Assembly: GCA_037043015.1 (NCBI GenBank)
Contig: CM073331.1
Span: 3,865,501 to 3,929,500, forward strand
DNA from: Bryum argenteum
Taxonomy: Eukaryota; Streptophyta; Bryopsida; Bryales; Bryaceae
Direction of reading: 5' to 3'
DNA: 64,000 nucleotides
In this document: positions 38,501-51,431 of the stretch, one piece after another
Layout: every line of letters starts with the position of its first letter
Position numbering within the stretch: position 1 is the first letter of the stretch
Position numbers and translations under genes: made by a program
The notes under the pieces: generated by a model
Databases searched by the model: none
The model's input: the letters and a program-made list of their open reading frames with translations, nothing else
What the model was told of the DNA's origin: nothing

Positions 38501-38828
38501 CATGAGTTGAAATCGAATTCCAAGTACGTGCGAAGCAATATTGATCTGCATGGTACCATTTACTATCGAAAAGAAATAAAAGAACTCAAACAATCCTACT
38601 TAAATAGATGAACCTACCCAATCATCAACTGAAACAACATGTCTAAAATAACATCTGCGTAGATGATGATTGTAAGCTACTCCATTTCCTTATTTGCTTA
38701 CACCACCTGGATAACAAAAAAAATGACCCCTCCTCATCGACAACATACAAAATTTGGGGTTCAAACTTTGGGCTTCAAAATTTGGGACTCTAGCATGTCA
38801 CTGCATGCAACCAGGTAATTGTAATCAG
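35516..38828. repeat. Subrepeats R1 and R2 spanning the copy 2/copy 3 junction
   Basis: R1 is about 35516-37167 and R2 about 37168-38828. The junction at 36597 is in the same T/A tract inside R1. In this instance the CAG and CTG sites are intact (CTCAGTCTCAGTATGTCGCTACCTGCAACCAGG against CTCGATCTCGG...CCGCAACC in copy 2). Confidence 0.85.
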
Positions 38829-39044
38829 AAGAACCAGTGAAGAATGAAACAAACAGAATCTGCCAATCGATTTTACAAGTTTTCAATTTGACTAAAATAA
38901 ATCTTCTTATCAAGGACAAAAACTAACCAATAATTGTATAATTGTAGATTTCCTGTCAGTTACCACCGTAATCTGTAACGCCTAGTATCTTACCACCTTA
39001 TCTGTACTTACATCCGCCTAGTATCTTTGAAATTAGAAATCACT

Positions 39045-39147
39045 CCTAATAAGAAACCCTAAATAAAGTAGGCGAACTCGCAATCTTACAAAACTTGCAA
39101 ATACAGAAGGACTAAGATTCCCTTTCTATCCACCTTCCATGGTAAGT
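39045..39147 (+). promoter_or_regulatory. TELO box and leader-like segment with ATG|GTAAGT, copy 3
   Basis: Third occurrence of AAACCCTAA followed by ATG (39139-39141) and GTAAGT, as at 9255-9356. Confidence 0.4.
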
Positions 39148-39149
39148 CA

Positions 39150-41300
39150 CCTGATCGCATGCTTGGAACCTTGATCGATCTCTAGGGTTCTACGTTAAAT
39201 GACAATTCCTACACAGAAAGGAAGGAGGACGATCCGCAAATAGCATACAGCATGCGTTCGCCCATTGCTAAAAATGGACCAAAAAAATTTGTGTGCAACA
39301 GGAAGCAGCAGAAGTTACCGAACGGCTGCTGTGTGTGTTGATTCGACACAACGGCGATCATCAAAACCAAAGAGAAGCCAACAGAAATAGCCTCGATGAG
39401 CAACTTTTGCTATCAACGATGCGAGCTCGCGCCTGAAAACGCAAAAACCGCAGGTCATACAGAGAGCGACTCATATCTTAAAACAATCATTGAGCGGTGC
39501 ACTATCAGGTGTAAGCATTACATGGTGAACAACTCGACAAATGCACACAATGGTTTCGAGTGGGACAGTACAAGCACATGAATCCATCGACAAAGTTGCG
39601 ACCGTCCTCCGCAGCGCCATGAATTGATGGCGTCCCTCTTGTCTCGTGCATGGCGTCGTCATGGGTGCTAGCTTGATCGGGAAAGTGGAAGCAGAGGCTT
39701 CTTGCCTTATTGAAGACAGATGATGGGCAATGGATTAGGTCTAAGAGATGGACAGCGTGAAATCAAAGGACAAATTCGATGCACCCAAGCACGTGCAGCC
39801 ATGACGATCGATGCGCCAGCTCTAGCCCAGACGAATGGCGGACAAGCACAGGGAGAGGTTGGTTAAGTAGAACCCTCTTTATGAGCATTGGCGGCGGCCT
39901 TGCTCTGACAACACCAAGCGCCAGCACTAATTACTATATTCTTGAGCAAGAACGAGGTCATTCACTATTCAACTTGTTCTTTCAACAGTCAAATCTGACA
40001 TGTACCTTAGAATATCTATTGTTGATACTACTACATATTTTTGATACATATGATTCTTTAATGCATTCATAAAAATCAAAGGGCTTGTGTTTCCCGCCTT
40101 TCGTAGTATTTTCATTCTCTCAAGCGTTCACCAAGGTACATTGGATGCAACAATCAATATTAAATAGGAGATTATGTATATATTTAATAGGGGATTATTT
40201 ATATTGCTTTCATTCTTTTAAACTAGTTTTTTATTGTCATTATCATTTTTCTCTAAAATAGAAGAAAAGGTGATTAATAATTAACCTTTTTCATAATTAG
40301 AATAAATATGACACAGTTTAAGGTAAAAGGGTGGTATTGATTAATAGCAGTTATAGCACCATAAATTATTACTAATGATAAATAGAACTATTGAATAAAG
40401 ATGCACTTGTGCAAAGCATACTCTGTCATATTAATTATATCTTTATCATAAATATAAATTGGAATTGCAAACGTTTTTATATAACACCTCATATTTCTTA
40501 CAGGTATCTTGGGTTCATCATCATGCACACTTGAATACTTATATACATAATTATTTGCTATATCTTACATTTATATTTATGACATGTACGAGTTATAAGC
40601 GTATATTAATAAGACTTTCATATTTACTATCAAATGTATATATAAGGCCGAATCAAAGACCAATTTAATTTTTGCACTAAGATATTTTGCATATCATTCT
40701 TTAAGGAAGTGACACCGCTAAGCTAAGGTAATTTGGTGCTTGGAGTACATTGCATTTGAAGAAAATATTTCTTTTTGATGAACACTATTATATCAAATAA
40801 TAAGAACTCATATTTCCGTAACTCATTCAAATGTAACCAATGAGTTGATGCGAGTACGTAAAGATGAAAGTGCACATGCACACTCCATTCATCCATTCTA
40901 TGTAATTTATGTAAATACAACCATTCATAGACCGTACATGAAAACACTCATGACAAACCAATAAAATTGAACTCAGTCAACAGATAAAAAGCATTACAAA
41001 CTAAGATACATATATGTATATATATATACAAGATTGAACATCAAGTTTTTTCTAAGTTGGCATGAATTAAAAGCCTTGTTGTTCAACCCACCCTAAAACT
41101 AATAGCACGTGGATCTCCTTCACCAATACAGACTTATCTTCTCGAGCGTATTAGACACACATTATCCTAGTACTCAAATGATAATTACCCTTTTATATGA
41201 AATTAAATTATGTACATAACTTACCAATTCCATTTCTTAATCTACCAAGTATTACTTTCACTAGAATGGAGGAATTCATCATAATTATGTCAGCGGCATC
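39150..41300. other. Non-coding part of unit, copy 3
   Basis: Colinear with 9360-11510. No gene is recognised. Confidence 0.6.
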
Positions 41301-41308
41301 CATAGATA

Positions 41309-41499
41309 TGCATGTCCATTGCAAGTATGCTAGTGCATGTCCAATGTAACAATGGTCATGTATGTGCAGTACAAGCATACCCATGCATGTGCATTACAAG
41401 TATACCCATGATGCATGTGCATTATAAGTATACCCATGCATGTGCATTACAAGTATGACCATGCATGTCCAATGTATGTATGACCATGCATGTCCCTAG
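41309..41499. repeat. CATGCATGT-rich minisatellite, copy 3
   Basis: Counterpart of 11515-11706, identical to copy 2 across the tract as far as I can see. Confidence 0.8.
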
Positions 41500-42403
41500 C
41501 ATGGATGTACAATGATGGCCATGTGGTGGCCTGGTGGGTATGATGTGATGGCCAGCTACTTTCTTGATCCGTGTGGGCAATGTTTCTGGACTTCCCGAGA
41601 ACCGGCATGCAGCCATGGCCAGATGAATTATCGTATTGTCGTAGCCATGCTAATGGCCAAATTGCCGGTTCCAACCTTGAAATCTTGAACCAGTAAGTGT
41701 GATCGAGCAGCTGCCCTAGCTAGCTACGGCAATTAGCGCACTCTACTAAAAGAGTACCTGACTGTGCAAGTCAAATGGAAGATGTTTCATGCATGAGGTG
41801 CAAGGAGCTCGCAGTTTCGGTCGCTTATATGTATGATCGAGCTATGGCGACAGCACTCCATTCAAGGAGTCAAAAGACTCGCAACATGCGTAAGGACTTT
41901 CGGGTTGGCTGACAGAAGAAGATGATCGATCTCTTACGGGCGGAATCAACCGGCTTAGTCGTTAACTTTTGTCATGAAGATATTGCATGATTGTGCATGC
42001 ACGCGCTTGCGCTTACGAAACATGGATTGAACTGTGGAGCCTGCACGCAACATGTCGTCTAACTTACACCCCGCTCGATCGCGTCAACTAATTATATCGT
42101 CAGTCACACTTCTTACGCGTTACTTTGAGCAACCGTTCACACGGATCGAAGCAATTACAGTAATGGACGAAGTGGCTGTAAGTCCGTCGTAAGCTCCAAA
42201 AGCTGTAGGATCCGTCAAATTTTACAGTGCTAGACGTTACAGTGCTCACCATGTGACCGGTGATTCATGAGGTGCAGGGGGCTCGCAATTGTGGTTGTTC
42301 ATTTTTGATTGAGCAGCTGCCTTAGCTGAGGCGACTCAGGCACTCAATCATTTCGTGGAGTCCGTGACTGCAACATGCGAAGTATTTTAGCCTCGAGTGG
42401 ATT

Positions 42404-42670
42404 GTGAGGTTGAAGATGATCGACTTGGACTTGGATGTTGCAGACAGTGCTGATCATGTTTTTGATGAGGAGCAGGTGCAGAGAAGTTGCTGTCTCGTAG
42501 ATGATGGAGTATCAGATTTTGCGCTAAGGGCGATTGACGCAGAGTCCGTGTACCTGATCAAGCGGCAGCACTTCCGAGCTGTTCGATCTGCGAGAGGGCA
42601 GCTAGCTCAGCCTGCTGAAATTGTTTCTGTCTTGAAAGTCATGCATGAGCACTTCGGGAGTACGTACTAA
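42404..42670 (+). CDS. Unassigned 88-codon open frame in D1, copy 3
   Basis: Same product as the frames at 12610 and 27503. Function unknown. Possibly not a gene. Confidence 0.2.
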   Translation: MRLKMIDLDLDVADSADHVFDEEQVQRSCCLVDDGVSDFALRAIDAESVYLIKRQHFRAVRSARGQLAQPAEIVSVLKVMHEHFGSTY

Positions 42671-42823
42671 GATCAAAGAAATGCTTGCACTCACGTACGT
42701 AGTGAAGAGGTGGAATCTGTTACGTAGTCTCGGACGTCCCGAGAATTTTCCAATTGCTACACCACAAATTATATGGAGATGTTAAAGTAGTTATAGTATG
42801 GACAAAGTTCATGAGGTCGGTGG

Positions 42824-43049
42824 AGCTTAAATCGATGATCGCTTTCCAAAGATCAAGTGGCTGGCCGGTCCACGAAGCTTGAATCGCTGATCGCTTTCAT
42901 AAGAACAATTGGCTGCCCGGTCCAGGGAGCTTGAATTGCTGATCGCTTTCAGAAGATCAATTGGCTGCCCGGTCCAGGGAGCTTGAATTGCTCATCGCTT
43001 TCGCAAGATCACATGGCTGGACGATCCAGGGAGCTCGAAGCGATGATAA
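42824..43049. repeat. 52-bp minisatellite, copy 3
   Basis: Four full units and a partial fifth, as in the other copies. Unit number has not changed since the array formed. Confidence 0.95.
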
Positions 43050-44259
43050 CTTACTTATGAGAAAGTGGCTACCGTAGCTAGCTCGGACAAATGACTCACT
43101 CAAATCGAGTAGTACGTCCGTGCACGTGCTTAAGCGGTCGGACTTCTGAGAACGAGTGGTGTTAGCTAATAGACATGGCCAGATGAATTGTCGTATTGTC
43201 GGTTCCAATTTTGAAATCTTGAATCATGAGGTGCAGGGAGCTCGCCAATTTGTTGCTCAGTAAGTGTGATCGAGCAGCTTCCCTAGCTACAGCAATAATT
43301 AGCGCACTCTAGTTACGGAGTACGTGACTGTGAAAGTCAAACGGAAGATGTTTCATGCATGTGGTGCAAGGAGCTAGCAATTCTGGTCGCTCGTGTGCAT
43401 GATCAAGCTACGGCGACAGCACTCAATTCAAGGAGTCTTTGACTGCAACATGCGAAAGGACTTTTGGATTGGCCGACAGAAGATCGATCTCGTACGGGCC
43501 GAACCAACCGGCTTAGTGGCTGACTTTTGCCATGAAGATTATGCATGATCATGCATGCGCGCGCTTACGACATGGATTGAGTTGTGGAGCCTGCACGCAA
43601 CATGTCGTCTAACTTACACCCCGCTCGATCGCGTCGACTAATGTCGTCAGTCACACTTCGTACGCGTTGCAATTAGAGCAACCGTTCACACGGAAGCTTA
43701 ATTACAGTAACGGGCGAAGAGGCTGTAAGCGTGGTAAGATCCAGAAGCTGGAGGATCCGTCAAATTTTACGATGCTAAACGTTACAGTGCCCAGGCACCA
43801 TGTGGCCGGAGATTCATGAGGTGCAAGGGGCTCGCAATTGTGGTTGCTAATTTATGATCGACCAGCTGCTGCCTTAATTGAGGCGACTGACGCACTCATA
43901 TCCTGGATCCGTGACTGCAACGTACATGCGAAGTATCTTCGCCCTCGAGTGGATCGTGAGATTGAAGATGATCGACTTGGACTTGGATGTTGCAGACAGT
44001 GCTGATCATGTTTTTGATGAGGAGCAGGTGCAGAGAAGTTGCTGCCTCGTGAACTCATGATGGAGTATCAGATTTTGCGCTAAGGGCGATTGACGTAGAG
44101 CCGTGTACCTGATCAAGCGACAGGACTTCCGAGCTATTCAATCTGCAAGAGGCCAGCTAGCTCAACCTGCTGAATATTTTTTTTCTTTCTTCAAAGTCAT
44201 GCATGAGCACTTCCGGAGTGTCCTTGGATTGTACAAGAGCGTGCACTCACGTGCGCAGT

Positions 44260-47109
44260 GAAGAGGGGGCCGGGGGTTTTGGTGCGTTTGTTTGTTAGAT
44301 GAAAGGAAACACCATCATAACATTCCATATCCAGTTTTTCACCTTCATCCCATAGTCACAGTGGCACAATTCAGAAGTCTAATCAATGAGTTCGCAGTAT
44401 TAGAATGTTAATACTCATTCAAGAGATTGCTTTGTCCAAAGTCAATACCTAATCTAGTCTGCACACGCAATTTGAACTAAATTGCATGAACTTAGCGATT
44501 CTATACTTAGCAATATACAAATTTTCAATATTTTTAATGGACTAAGATGTACTTAACCCTTTCAAGAACACCCTTTAGATTCCCACTAGGTAGCTAAATA
44601 TGAAATGCACAATGTTTTGCACTTGCGGACATGAAGAATAGTGCATTGTTTGAACTTTGGGCAATGGGCATTATGAATCATGAATGATGCGATGTTTGAA
44701 ATCGGGCATGATTAGAAGTGCAGTGTTTTAACGTGGACTTGATAAAGTGCAAGGCTATGTCCAATGTCTAACCCACTTACCAAAGTCCTTTCAAAGCACA
44801 ACTTACACACAGTCACAACTTTGTGATTGCACCATACAAAGACAAAAAGAATGCTACCTGATAATAAGTGTAAAGCTATGTTGGAGAAGTGTTTCCATGA
44901 AGGTTTTAAGAAACTATGCTTGAAGGGCTTGCGTTCACGAGCGAATTGGGGTAAAACTACCCATAGTCCACCCAACCATATTGGAAAGGACATGTTTGTT
45001 ACTTGTGAAGTTGTGCATGAGTAATTTCAAACTAATAAGCCAGACTTCAAAAAATGAACATGTTTTGTTGACTCTTAGGCACCGATTCAAAGCTTAGTAG
45101 TTCCAAACTACTGATGAGAGGTTGATAATAAGTATTATTGATGGTAACCATGATTGATGATGTGTGTTGTGAGGGTAAAGATTCAAGTTGAGGTCCCACA
45201 AGCACTTTACTAAATCTCGCCTCTGTCAATATATAATCAAATCAACTTGACTTCCTTTCACATATTTATGCCTTAGAATTTGGAATGTCGGTTGGTGAAC
45301 ATGTATGCATCAAATGGTAAGAATAGCTCACGTACATGGTACATGGTGAATGTGGGATAAATGGCAAATCACTCTCACTTTATATGTTAACTAAGAGGTA
45401 GGGGACAAGAATCACAAGATATGACACGACATGCACTCCAAAAATTGGGAGCGAGCAAACATGGAAAGCCATTTCATGGTACATGGGCCATTACTCGATA
45501 TCAATACTAAAATCCTATTCCACTCAAATATTGTAATACGAACAAATGAAGAGCATGAAATGTAACTAAAATTAAACAATTGGCCTTCCTTTTCCTTTGC
45601 GAAACGGCCCAAAAGTTAGTTTATTGAAGCGATTCAAGGAAATGATGCATCATTCGTAAGAATTTGTACCGAATGATGCTATTCATAAATGACCATGAAT
45701 TGTGCTTATGGGTTCCACTTTTCCTTCAATTCAAAAGGTTAGATCAAGCTATTATAGCACACTATGTGCAGGTAATTCAAAAATCGGCCACAGTAAAATG
45801 TTTTTTTGTAACTGGTAATTATAACTTTATTACATGATTCCCTTCACAATGCTAAAAAATTCTTAAAGATCAATGAATCACAAGTAAGATAATAAAAGTT
45901 TCAAAAATCTGTCCACCAGGATTATAATTCGCTCAGCTTCTTCACATTTAATATTAAATGGTTAACGAAGAAACATTCATAATTATAAAGTGTTCATCCT
46001 GACACAACCCATAATTAGTATGACCACATTCTGTTACAGTGTACTTTATTATTACAACCAAATATGCCATTGCAACCTCAGGACACAATGTAACATAATC
46101 TCTAAATATTCTTTTATATTAAATAATTAATTAAAATGCAGTACTTAGGGGTTTTGGACTTTTGGACACCTATACATGCATGCTGCTAATAAAAAGCTCA
46201 GGCTCAATTACAGGATATCGCCAATTACCTTAAGAACATGAAACTAAGGAGAAAATAGTGAACCCAGTTTCAATAGGAACATGCATAACATTAAAACGGA
46301 AAGAATCAGCACAAAAATAAATAAATCTCTATTCGTTTATTCTTGATTCTTAATTCTCTATTAGACTCTATTATCATAATAATCAGTCTATTCTCTAAAA
46401 GTAATCCAGTAAGTACAGGTTTTGGGCTTTTGGCCACCCACACATGGTGAGCCCTAGTATTGAGCTCCACAAGCACAGCTAGCATAACCCAATTAAATAG
46501 CAACATTGATAAAACTAAGTAGATTGAAGGTACTAACCCAGTTTCAATACTGTAAACATGTTCAAAAAGAAAGAAAGAAATCAATTAAGGGCTTAAAATG
46601 TCTGTCAAAGCTTCAATAAGAGGTCCGAACTGTAAAGCCTAATAATGCTCACTGGTAGAACAATTAGACTCTTGATTACACAAATTTGCACAAATTTCTC
46701 TCTCAAACGTTGAAATGCATTTCATCGTTTGTTTGATGAAAAAAGTCTTGTCCACAATTTGGGTTATATTCCTAAGTATCTAGAGCTCAATTTCTGAACC
46801 AATTGATAATTTGGAACCTTAATAAAATGACAGCCCACCCTTATTTAAGGACCACATTCTGTTATGTACAGTGTACTTTATTACCACCCCCAAAATCAAT
46901 AAACAACACAAAATAGTTCTAATCAGCACAAAATCATGTACCTTTCGGTTGAAATGAAACTTTATGGGGTCCATGCAATGCAAGAAAAATTTCTTAATTG
47001 CTCACATTGTAAATCATTCAAATATGTACGTACCACTTATTTTTACCCATACCCGTTCTCCCCACCTTCGCTTCGCCCCACCATTGGAAGCCAATTACTT
47101 TTGCCCACT
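44260..47109. other. AT-rich end of truncated copy 3
   Basis: Colinear with 14470-17309, the region that lies upstream of the protease in full units. No gene is recognised. Here it leads instead into the 3' flank of ALMT. Confidence 0.6.
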
Positions 47110-47232
47110 AAGGATTTTCGCTAAGGAATTGGCAAAAGTTTGCGAGAAATTAAAGTTAAAGGGTTTAATTTAGAGTACGTTTTTAAAAAAAACAGTAAAC
47201 AGTTTAGAAATGGGTTCATCCCAATGTATTGT

Positions 47233-50200
47233 TTAGGAGCATTCTTCGAATCTGGCCTGCTCACCGAGATCCTCCACACAATCTACAACATATCTCATCT
47301 TAGTGACAACCTCGATGAGCAGCGACGCGAACTTCACCAACGACAGAGCCGAGATTCTCTCCAGCGTGCCATCCCAATGCGGTCCCAAGCTGCCTTTCCT
47401 GTGCGAGAATGTCTGCTGCCACTTGAACGATCGCTTGCCCTTTGCAGGCGATGGAGTTTTCTCACCCTGTTGCTGCTGCTCGGGAGCAGGAGCATCACTG
47501 TTCGGCTTCGGAATTGTCACATTGATAGCAGGCACTCCTTCAGTAAGCGTCTCCAATCTCGGCACGGGCCCTGATCTCACCCGCGTGTAGCTGTTCTGCG
47601 GGGAAGCCGAGCTAGGCAACCATCCTTGAGGTGAAGATGCGAAACTTCTCTGTTCAGGAGACGAAGCAATTATGTTGATGGGCTCACTGACAGCCCTCGC
47701 CGGCTTCCGGGAGTAATCCTCGGGAATGTAGCTCGACGCCTGCCAGTCTTGCTTTGCGTTCGGCGGGGTGAACATGGGTGAGGTCGGTAGATCTGGGTTT
47801 GTGTTCCCCAACAACACGTTCGTGTTCAAATAAATCTTGAATTGCAGCGACACTGCTGCCTCCTCAGCATTCTTCATGATGTCGGCAGATGGGAACTTTT
47901 TCATATTCTTGATACTGTCGCCCAGTTTGCGGAGTATGGTTCCACACTCGATCGCAATGGTCAACATCTCCTGCAAAAAGAAAAGAACCGAACCTTCCTT
48001 CAGCCGCCAAGTCCCAAAATTCCAGAAAAGAGTCATCAGGATTCGTAAGCACATTTAACAAACAAGAACATTCGAGAATTTGAGCAAGCATCCCTACCGG
48101 TGCGAAAATCTCTCGCAGGTCCTTGGGTGCTTGAATGTTTGCTCTAAGGCAGAGATCCAGCGCTATGACGTCGTACAGAGTGTAACGAAGGTAGTCTGTG
48201 ATATCGTCGTACATATCCCACGGGTAGTTCTTGAAGAACTTTCCATGCGAAGGCTCCCAGAGCACGGCGCTCAACTGCATGCAAGCGATCAGTATTCAGT
48301 ATGAGAGAAGATAGAGAACTCCTATTCAGGCAGCTGGCTTTCGTGAACAGAATGTTTGTTTGACCTGACCTCGATGCTTATGGCCTAAATAAAATATCTG
48401 TTCGACCTTTAACATAAGGAGGTCACTAGTGGAGGGTATACTAAATTCTCAATGGTTCCCGGTGTGTAGGAAACAACAGGCATGTCATCCTCCCAAAAGG
48501 GAGTGTGCAATATACAAGACTTTCAGAACCGTAAAGCAAGAGCCGGCAGGACGAGGCGCACCAACTTGTCAATGTCTGAATCCGACATCACGATTTCATG
48601 GTAGCTTTGGTGGATCTTGTCGTCCACTGAGCGGCCACTCAAGATATCTGGGACGTGATCAAGCTTCGTGTCTTTGATGTACTCTTCAACGCACCTGCAT
48701 AGTCAGCCTAGATCATCAGCCACACTTCAATAGCTATGTAAGCATGTAATTGAAGACATTGGCTGGAGCTCGTTACCTCTGGAAGACGGTGGCGGCCGTT
48801 TCGAAGTTCTTCGCCACGAGCTTATGCAAGGCGTCTCCGGCGTAGATCGGTTGAATAGCAATGTTCACCAGCGATGACATAGCGAACCCCAACAAGATCA
48901 TGGAGAACCTCAGCATCGGCAATGTCCATTTCTCCACATCCAGGTACGGGCTGATGATGAAGATGTGGAACGCCATCGTTGCCACGGTGAAAGCGTAGCC
49001 CCATTGGTCTTTCAATGGTGGAATTCCTTTCAGAAATCTGAACACGAATCCTCCCATCGTAACACAAAACACCTGCGCCACAAACACAAGCTTGAATCCT
49101 CTAAAATCGAAACATGCACTGACACTCCCTCTTCTGGTTAAGAAATCAGCAAACATGAAGATTAAAATCAGCACATATGAAGGTTAAAATCAGCACATCT
49201 GAAAGATTAAAATCAGCACATATGAAAGATTAAAATCAGCACAAATCGCCACAAATGATGGAACAAAATGAATGAGAAGCAGGTGAATCTGAACCGCTTG
49301 AAAATTTAGAATCACAATACTTTCATATAATGTATGAATGGAGAAGAATGAACACGAGAACGAGAGGAATTTTAGGATTGTGGCATTTACCACAAAATAA
49401 GGATAGACGGGTCCCAACTCTGGCCCAAGCTGATTCAGAGCGAACCCTAAGAACCCGGCAGCCAAAGTTCCCAGCACACGATTGAAGCCTTTGCTGATCG
49501 AGAGTCCAATATTGGCTTCATACAAAAGGTCGGTGGTAATAACAGCCCAAAGAGCAATGTATGAGAGTTGCGTGTAAGGCTCTGGAAACTTGATGACACA
49601 AAGCACCGAAGCCAAACCAGCACAAACCCCTGCAAAACCACAACCACCATTCCTCTCCAAAATTATAAAATGGATGAGAAACCAACACTGCCCACGCTTT
49701 GATGGATCTGTTTTAAGGTTTCTAGAGAAAACGAGTCACGGTCTTAAGCTAGAAACCTGCGCTTTTACTACAAGAATGCGCTTACATGAGCAGACAAACA
49801 ACTCCAAAGCACCGATTACCATTAAGATGTTCAACGGCTTCACTTCTAAGCATACATTTGTCTATACAAATACTAGTAATATTAGTATAAAAGTTATCCA
49901 ATTTTACACATACAAGGATGCCAGGCACTTGGTGATCACCCTAAATATGAAAGATATGACAGTCCAGAATTATGTATAGAGGCTTCTATAGAAATCGAGT
50001 CACATTGTTATGCTAGAATCCTGCGATTTCACTACAAGACTGTGCAGACAGACAAGTCCATGCACCGCTTAAAATTCAACTGCTCCAGTTTCAGCATAAG
50101 TTTTGTTCAAGTAGTACTACTGATATTATACGCAAGTCCTTAGAAGCTATTCAAATTACTGTCATAGAAGGATGCCAAATGCTTTCTGCAGGTACTTAGT

Positions 50201-51431
50201 GATCACCCTAAATCCGAAAAAATATATTAGGGACGAACATTCTTCAAAAGTTGAACGAGTCAGGGCCTTATGCTAAAATATCCTGCAAGAATGTACAAAT
50301 GACTCCAAGCACCGACCAAGGTTCGAACTTTCCATTCCAAATTCAGGAATATGTTGTTTTTCCGAAGAGTAGTACTGCTTGTATGATGGTAATTGAAACT
50401 CTGACACATTATATTGCAAGTTTCTTCAAGTAGAAGTGATGATGATATGGAAGTTAGATACAAGGATGATGAAGGCACTTAGTGATCACTCTAAATTGAG
50501 GATGCCAAGTGCTCGATCACCAGCTTTCTTTCAAGAGCTACTACAGAAACGAGTTAGGTTTTCCAGGGTCTTATGCTAGAATCACTACATGAATGTACAC
50601 ATGACTCCAAGCACCGATCATTGTTCAAAGTTTGCACTCCGATCGGCTCCAGAGGTAGATGTAATCTTTTTTATATAGTGGTACTGAGAGAATAGATGTA
50701 GTTGATAGCCAATCAAATATTTGTTTGACACGTTGAATGCAATTCTGTATGTTAAAGCAGAAAACGAGTCATGCTAGAATCCTGCACTTTCACTGCACGA
50801 CTCGAAGCACCAACTTTTCACTCCGGTAGGCTTCATATTCAGGAATATGTTGTTTTTTGCAGAAAGTGGTACTGTTAGTACCAATCGAATATTCGTCTGA
50901 CACATTGAATTGCAAGTTTATTTAGGGGGAAAAAAGGAGGGGGGAGAATTGCAAGTCGGACAGGGGCGTACCTTGTTTGGCAGACAAGACGGTGAGGCTA
51001 GTATTCGCTTTTATGGCGTCCCAGCTCCATTTGGGCCACATAACCAACCCGATCATGACATTGTAGAGGAAATTCAAGGTATCAGTCTTGGCGCTGTAAG
51101 CAGCGCGCGCCACGAGCGATTTCTTCTCAATGGGGTTACGAACAGTGTGTCCCCGCCGAAGATTGGAGCGACTCACAGCCAAAGAGGCGCGCTTTCCCCC
51201 CTCTCGAGCATCGGAGGGCGTTGAATTCTTGTTGTTTTGCTCGTGAATCTGCTGGAACGTGTTCCGGGACGCCGCTTCCAACACCGGCGTATCTTGATTC
51301 GCATCCCATTGCTCATCACCACCCCCCACGGTCACTGACGTATACTCCTCTCCTGCTAAACCCTGATCCTGCTGCAACAACGGAGCGTGTAACCCATCTC
51401 CATTCCTCTCTTCCCGACCCATCTCGATCAA
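47233..51431 (-). CDS. Aluminium-activated malate transporter family anion channel (ALMT)
   Basis: Predicted membrane anion (malate) channel of 680 residues. Six exons on the minus strand: 51431-50972, 49629-49391, 49072-48777, 48694-48562, 48274-48098 and 47970-47233; all introns are GT-AG and phases join without a break. Exons 1-3 supply the hydrophobic half, including YIALWAVITTDLLYEANIGL and SKGFNRVLGTLAAGFLGFAL, which match the ALMT core. Exons 4-5 contain the family motifs CVEEYIKD, WEPSHGKFFKNYPW and CLRANIQAP. Exon 6 is a long hydrophilic C-terminal domain rich in Ser and Pro. The N-terminus is also long and soluble, with an APLLQ dileucine-like string that could direct sorting. A start at the next Met (51422) is also possible. 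Whether the protein sits in the plasma membrane or the tonoplast cannot be told from sequence. The stop codon is only about 125 bp from the array edge. Confidence 0.9.
49733..50860. repeat. Degenerate tandem repeat in ALMT intron 1
   Basis: Five degenerate units begin with a GAGTCA or GAGTTA string at about 49733, 49997, 50257, 50551 and 50766, spaced 215-294 bp. Shared landmarks are TATGCTAGAATCCTGC, CTCCAAGCACCGA and CACTTAGTGATCACCCTAAAT. Together they fill most of the 1342-bp first intron. Confidence 0.75.

Larger units (their letters stand above)
41591..44258. repeat. 1.5-kb internal direct duplication (D1 and D2), copy 3
   Basis: D1 is about 41591-42676 and D2 about 43137-44258, with the 52-bp minisatellite between at 42824-43049. 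Confidence 0.85.
36597..47109 (+). repeat. 14.9-kb tandem array unit, copy 3 (truncated)
   Basis: Colinear with copy 1 from 6798 to about 17309, then near-identity ends at TTTTGCCCACT. About 4.4 kb of the unit is missing, including the whole protease gene. Weak similarity to the expected continuation persists for about 55 bp past the break (CGCTAA(A/G)G, TTGGCAAAAGTT, TTAAAGGGTTTA). ALMT coding sequence ends about 125 bp further on. Confidence 0.95.

Noticed and set aside
6798..47109. LTR retrotransposon or satellite explanation of the 14.9-kb repeat
   Set aside because: No LTRs, PBS, gag/pol or transposase seen in the unit, and it contains a host-type intron-bearing protease gene. A segmental duplication fits better.
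47303..47590. Plus-strand open frames across ALMT exon 6
   Set aside because: Antisense shadows of the well-supported ALMT coding exon.
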